From Rhytidiadelphus loreus (lineage: Eukaryota; Streptophyta; Bryopsida; Hypnales; Hylocomiaceae): a stretch of 64,000 nt of DNA. A program made the position numbers and the translations under genes. The stretch lies in NCBI GenBank assembly GCA_947034895.1, contig OX344761.1, positions 37,212,863 through 37,276,862 on the forward strand, read 5' to 3'. The notes beneath the pieces were generated by a model. The model had not been told where the DNA came from, searched no databases, and saw nothing but the letters and a program-made list of their open reading frames with translations. Numbering within the stretch: the first letter of the stretch is position 1; every line of letters starts with the position of its first letter. Positions 61,389 to 64,000 of this stretch are shown here, piece by piece.

Positions 61389-63760
61389 TCTATATAGAAA
61401 GATTTGATTCATTCTATTTGGACTAGTGATGAGAAAGTTATGGACAATCTTGTTTTTTGAGCAATCTAAGCATCTTCTTGAAAAATAACTTATAGGATTC
61501 TTTTTTTAATGCAATTTTCACAATTTAAAAAAGAAAGATTTGACAAGGTTTAGTTTGCTTGCTAAATCAATCTCACCATTAGAATTATTATATTTTAGTT
61601 CCATCTTAGAGCTATCAACAATTTATTTTTTCCTTCAGTCTCATATCTACTTCCATTTAACAATTTTTAAAGAGTAAAAATCATGACAAGTGTTTTTTTG
61701 TTTTTTCTAATTTCTAGACTTTAAAATGAATTCTTCAATATAAATTTTTCTTAATTCAATATCGGTAGTGCAAAAAATTTAAGCTTAAAAGATTCAAAGC
61801 CTTAAAATCTAGGTAGGCATGCAATTTGCAAAACCTTCAGTTTTCTTCACTTCAACCGCAAATGTCTTGCAATCTATGAGGTTAAAGTTTCTGAAATTTC
61901 TTGCACACATTCTTATACAAGTCTATTGCAAGATCCTATGATTAAATATGCTAGCAAGACAATTTCTAAATTTTTTTGCACTTTGTAATGGAAATGGTAG
62001 TTGTGAGTGAAATTTGATGAAAAAGACCTTTGGACTGTAGGAGTTAAGGCACAACAAGTGCATGCAATGTTCTAGGGCATGTATGTAAGGATTTAGGGGA
62101 GATATTCAAGGATACATAAAACCTCGAGTTAAGGAAAACCACCCCATCCCTTGAGTTTTTGCTTGTTTTCTTGATGTGTTGCCTAACTGGTTGGCATGAG
62201 TCACCGCTCCACTTTCTTGAGTTGCCGTTCATTGCCTAATTCATTGGCATGAGTCACTTGCCTTATTGCCAAGAGTTGTTGCCTTGTTTTCGCACAACCC
62301 CTTACTATCCCACCTAAATTCCTTGAGTAGAAGCCCAATTCATGCCTATCTACTGTATTTACTAAGTTACCATCCTTCCTCATGCATTACTATCCATTGT
62401 GTTGGTGCCTAAAGTTCTAGTATAGTGGTCCATATCATAGACTGAGATGGAGACCTTTGCCATGTTACATTGTAAAGGTGAAATACTTGCGAGCAATAAA
62501 TATTTTCTACCCAAAATGTATACCCAAATCTTAAAAAATTACGTTAGTCCATTTGAATTTGCTCAAAAAGTCTATCAGTCTTCGTTCAACAAACATGTAT
62601 ATGACCCTAAAATCACCCGATGTGACAACCCTGAGAGAACAATCTCTATATTATAGAAAAAAAATGGAACTAGAGTTTCTATTTGTAGCAACTAGGCGAA
62701 AAAAAAAAACCCACTTAAAAGTAGAAAATCATCGTAAAATACCAATAACAAATTGCTAGTCTTGTGAGTTGACTTGAGTGAATTTTGTAGTCTTTTGGTC
62801 TTACTAGTCTTAGTGGACATACTTCCTACTAGTACTATCTGTGGCAAAAAATATGCAAATCAAATTTTATATATCAATTTTTTTTAGACAATAAATACAA
62901 GACATATTTTTTAGAATTTGGGATCTGTTCCAATTAACCTCCAAGATCCCACACATTAGATAATGAAAGCTTTTCACTATGCAACCTTAATGTATTCTAA
63001 ACATACACAAACACTAGACTTGTGGCAAATAATCTTCAAAGTTTTTGGGTGAAGTGACAAGTTCACATTGTGATCAAAGTCAAGTTTAAGTTTTAGATAA
63101 AGTTTATAAGTGCATACAAATTCAAATAAGTAACATTTAACCCCTAAATGCCCAAGGAACCAAATTTTGGTGTCGGAAATACTTTTAAGTTAAATAAAAC
63201 CTTACCAAGTTGCTATTTTTAATAGTTTGTATTTTGAAACATTTTTTTTGAAGCCTAGTTTTAGCATTACGAATCTGATTTTGAAAATGATTGATTATGA
63301 TTTTTCTATTCAAGATTTTGTTGAGTTATGATGAAGTTTGGCCAATTTACAAAGCATTATATGAAGAATTGAGAGGTCATGGTTTTCACCTAGAAAAAGT
63401 AGAGAAATTAGATTCCCATTTTCACAACACAATTAAGTATTGAACCTCAATCAATGATCCTAATCTATTAACAAAATTGACAAAAAGTATTATTTGTCTA
63501 AAGCAAGCACAAATATTGGTCTTAGATATCTATACTATTAAAACACATAGTTACTTTGTTTTATTTTGTTTGGGATATATGTTGGATTTCCTAAACCAAT
63601 GGGCCAATTGGGGTGCACTTGGTGCCAATGGAAAGTCCTTAGGGAATGTGTGTGCATAAACAAGTTTTGACATGTTTCAACCAATGGGTCGAGAAATATT
63701 GAATTTCAAAGTTTTTATTGTGCCAAAAATTAGAGAATTGGGAGTGGAGAACCATTGACA
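61389..63760. other. AT-rich gene-free DNA
   Basis: No gene is supported. Several short frames exist but have no recognisable product and low-complexity composition. I see no RNA gene. Confidence 0.5.
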
Positions 63761-63846
63761 ACCATATTAAAAGTTTGGGAGGTACCTTAGCTTGTCATAT
63801 ACCTTAGCTAAGGTATATGACATGTTGTTAACCATATTAAAAGTTT
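63761..63846. repeat. 30-bp perfect palindrome between 16-bp direct repeats
   Basis: ACCATATTAAAAGTTT occurs at 63761-63776 and 63831-63846. Between them, 63793-63822 is a perfect palindrome centred on TTAGCTAA. The arrangement resembles a small insertion with a long target duplication, or a replication-slippage product. Confidence 0.6.
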
Positions 63847-64000
63847 TAGCATATGTCCGATTGAACGATGGTGGAGGAATAATTTTCTCTAGTCAGGGAA
63901 TAGAAATAATAAAAATTGCACTATTTTTTCCTAATTTTTCATTAAGTTTGGAATTCGTAGAAATTAGGGAAGTGCATATGATAGTCCAACTTGTTCTCAA
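63847..64000 (+). repeat. Dispersed repeat, family R2, copy 2 (cut by window edge)
   Basis: This is a direct counterpart of 3203-3352, with GGAATAATTTTCTCTAGTCA, ATTGCACTATTTTTTCCTAA and a closing CCAACTTGTTCTC. It continues beyond the window. Confidence 0.65.

Overview
The window is nuclear DNA of a land plant. It holds intron-rich genes with plant-only families: a PLAT lipoxygenase, a theta glutathione transferase, a receptor-like cytoplasmic kinase, a plant U-box N-terminal (UND) domain and a large PHD-finger protein. Plant telobox motifs (AAACCCTAAA) and CACTA transposon ends are also present. The single-copy genes sit among AT-rich gaps of 5-7 kb filled with small non-autonomous DNA transposons and old dispersed repeats. 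I lean to a seedless plant, most likely a bryophyte, but cannot prove it from this sequence. All gene models were spliced by eye, using reading frame, GT/GC-AG junctions and known family motifs.

Layout: 1-5.3 kb is transposons and repeats, including two CACTA-type elements with matching 3-bp target duplications. 8.1-16.8 kb (+) is one long gene that joins an Hsp70 chaperone, a plant U-box N-terminal helical domain and a Ser/Thr kinase. 16.8-23.9 kb is non-coding and repeat-rich. 23.9-29.0 kb (-) is a complete lipoxygenase in 10 exons. 29-34.5 kb is repeats. 34.5-36 kb (-) is a broken tandem-kinase pseudogene. 36-39.5 kb is repeats. 39.5-49.5 kb (-) is a roughly 2,579-residue chromatin reader with an EPL1-like segment, PHD and extended PHD. 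51.0-53.2 kb (+) is a YqaJ-type nuclease, divergent from the PHD gene. 54.8-57.5 kb (+) is a theta-class glutathione transferase. 57.5-64 kb is gene-free repeats.

The genes do not form an obvious pathway; they look like ordinary plant neighbours. The most unusual object is the Hsp70-UND-kinase fusion. Its 11 exons join in frame from the Hsp70 start codon to the end of the kinase. The Hsp70 lid is lost at the fusion point, and two long Ser/Pro-rich linkers separate the three folded modules. A second unusual point is a tandem duplication in the first intron of the lipoxygenase gene that has copied the 5' splice site twice.
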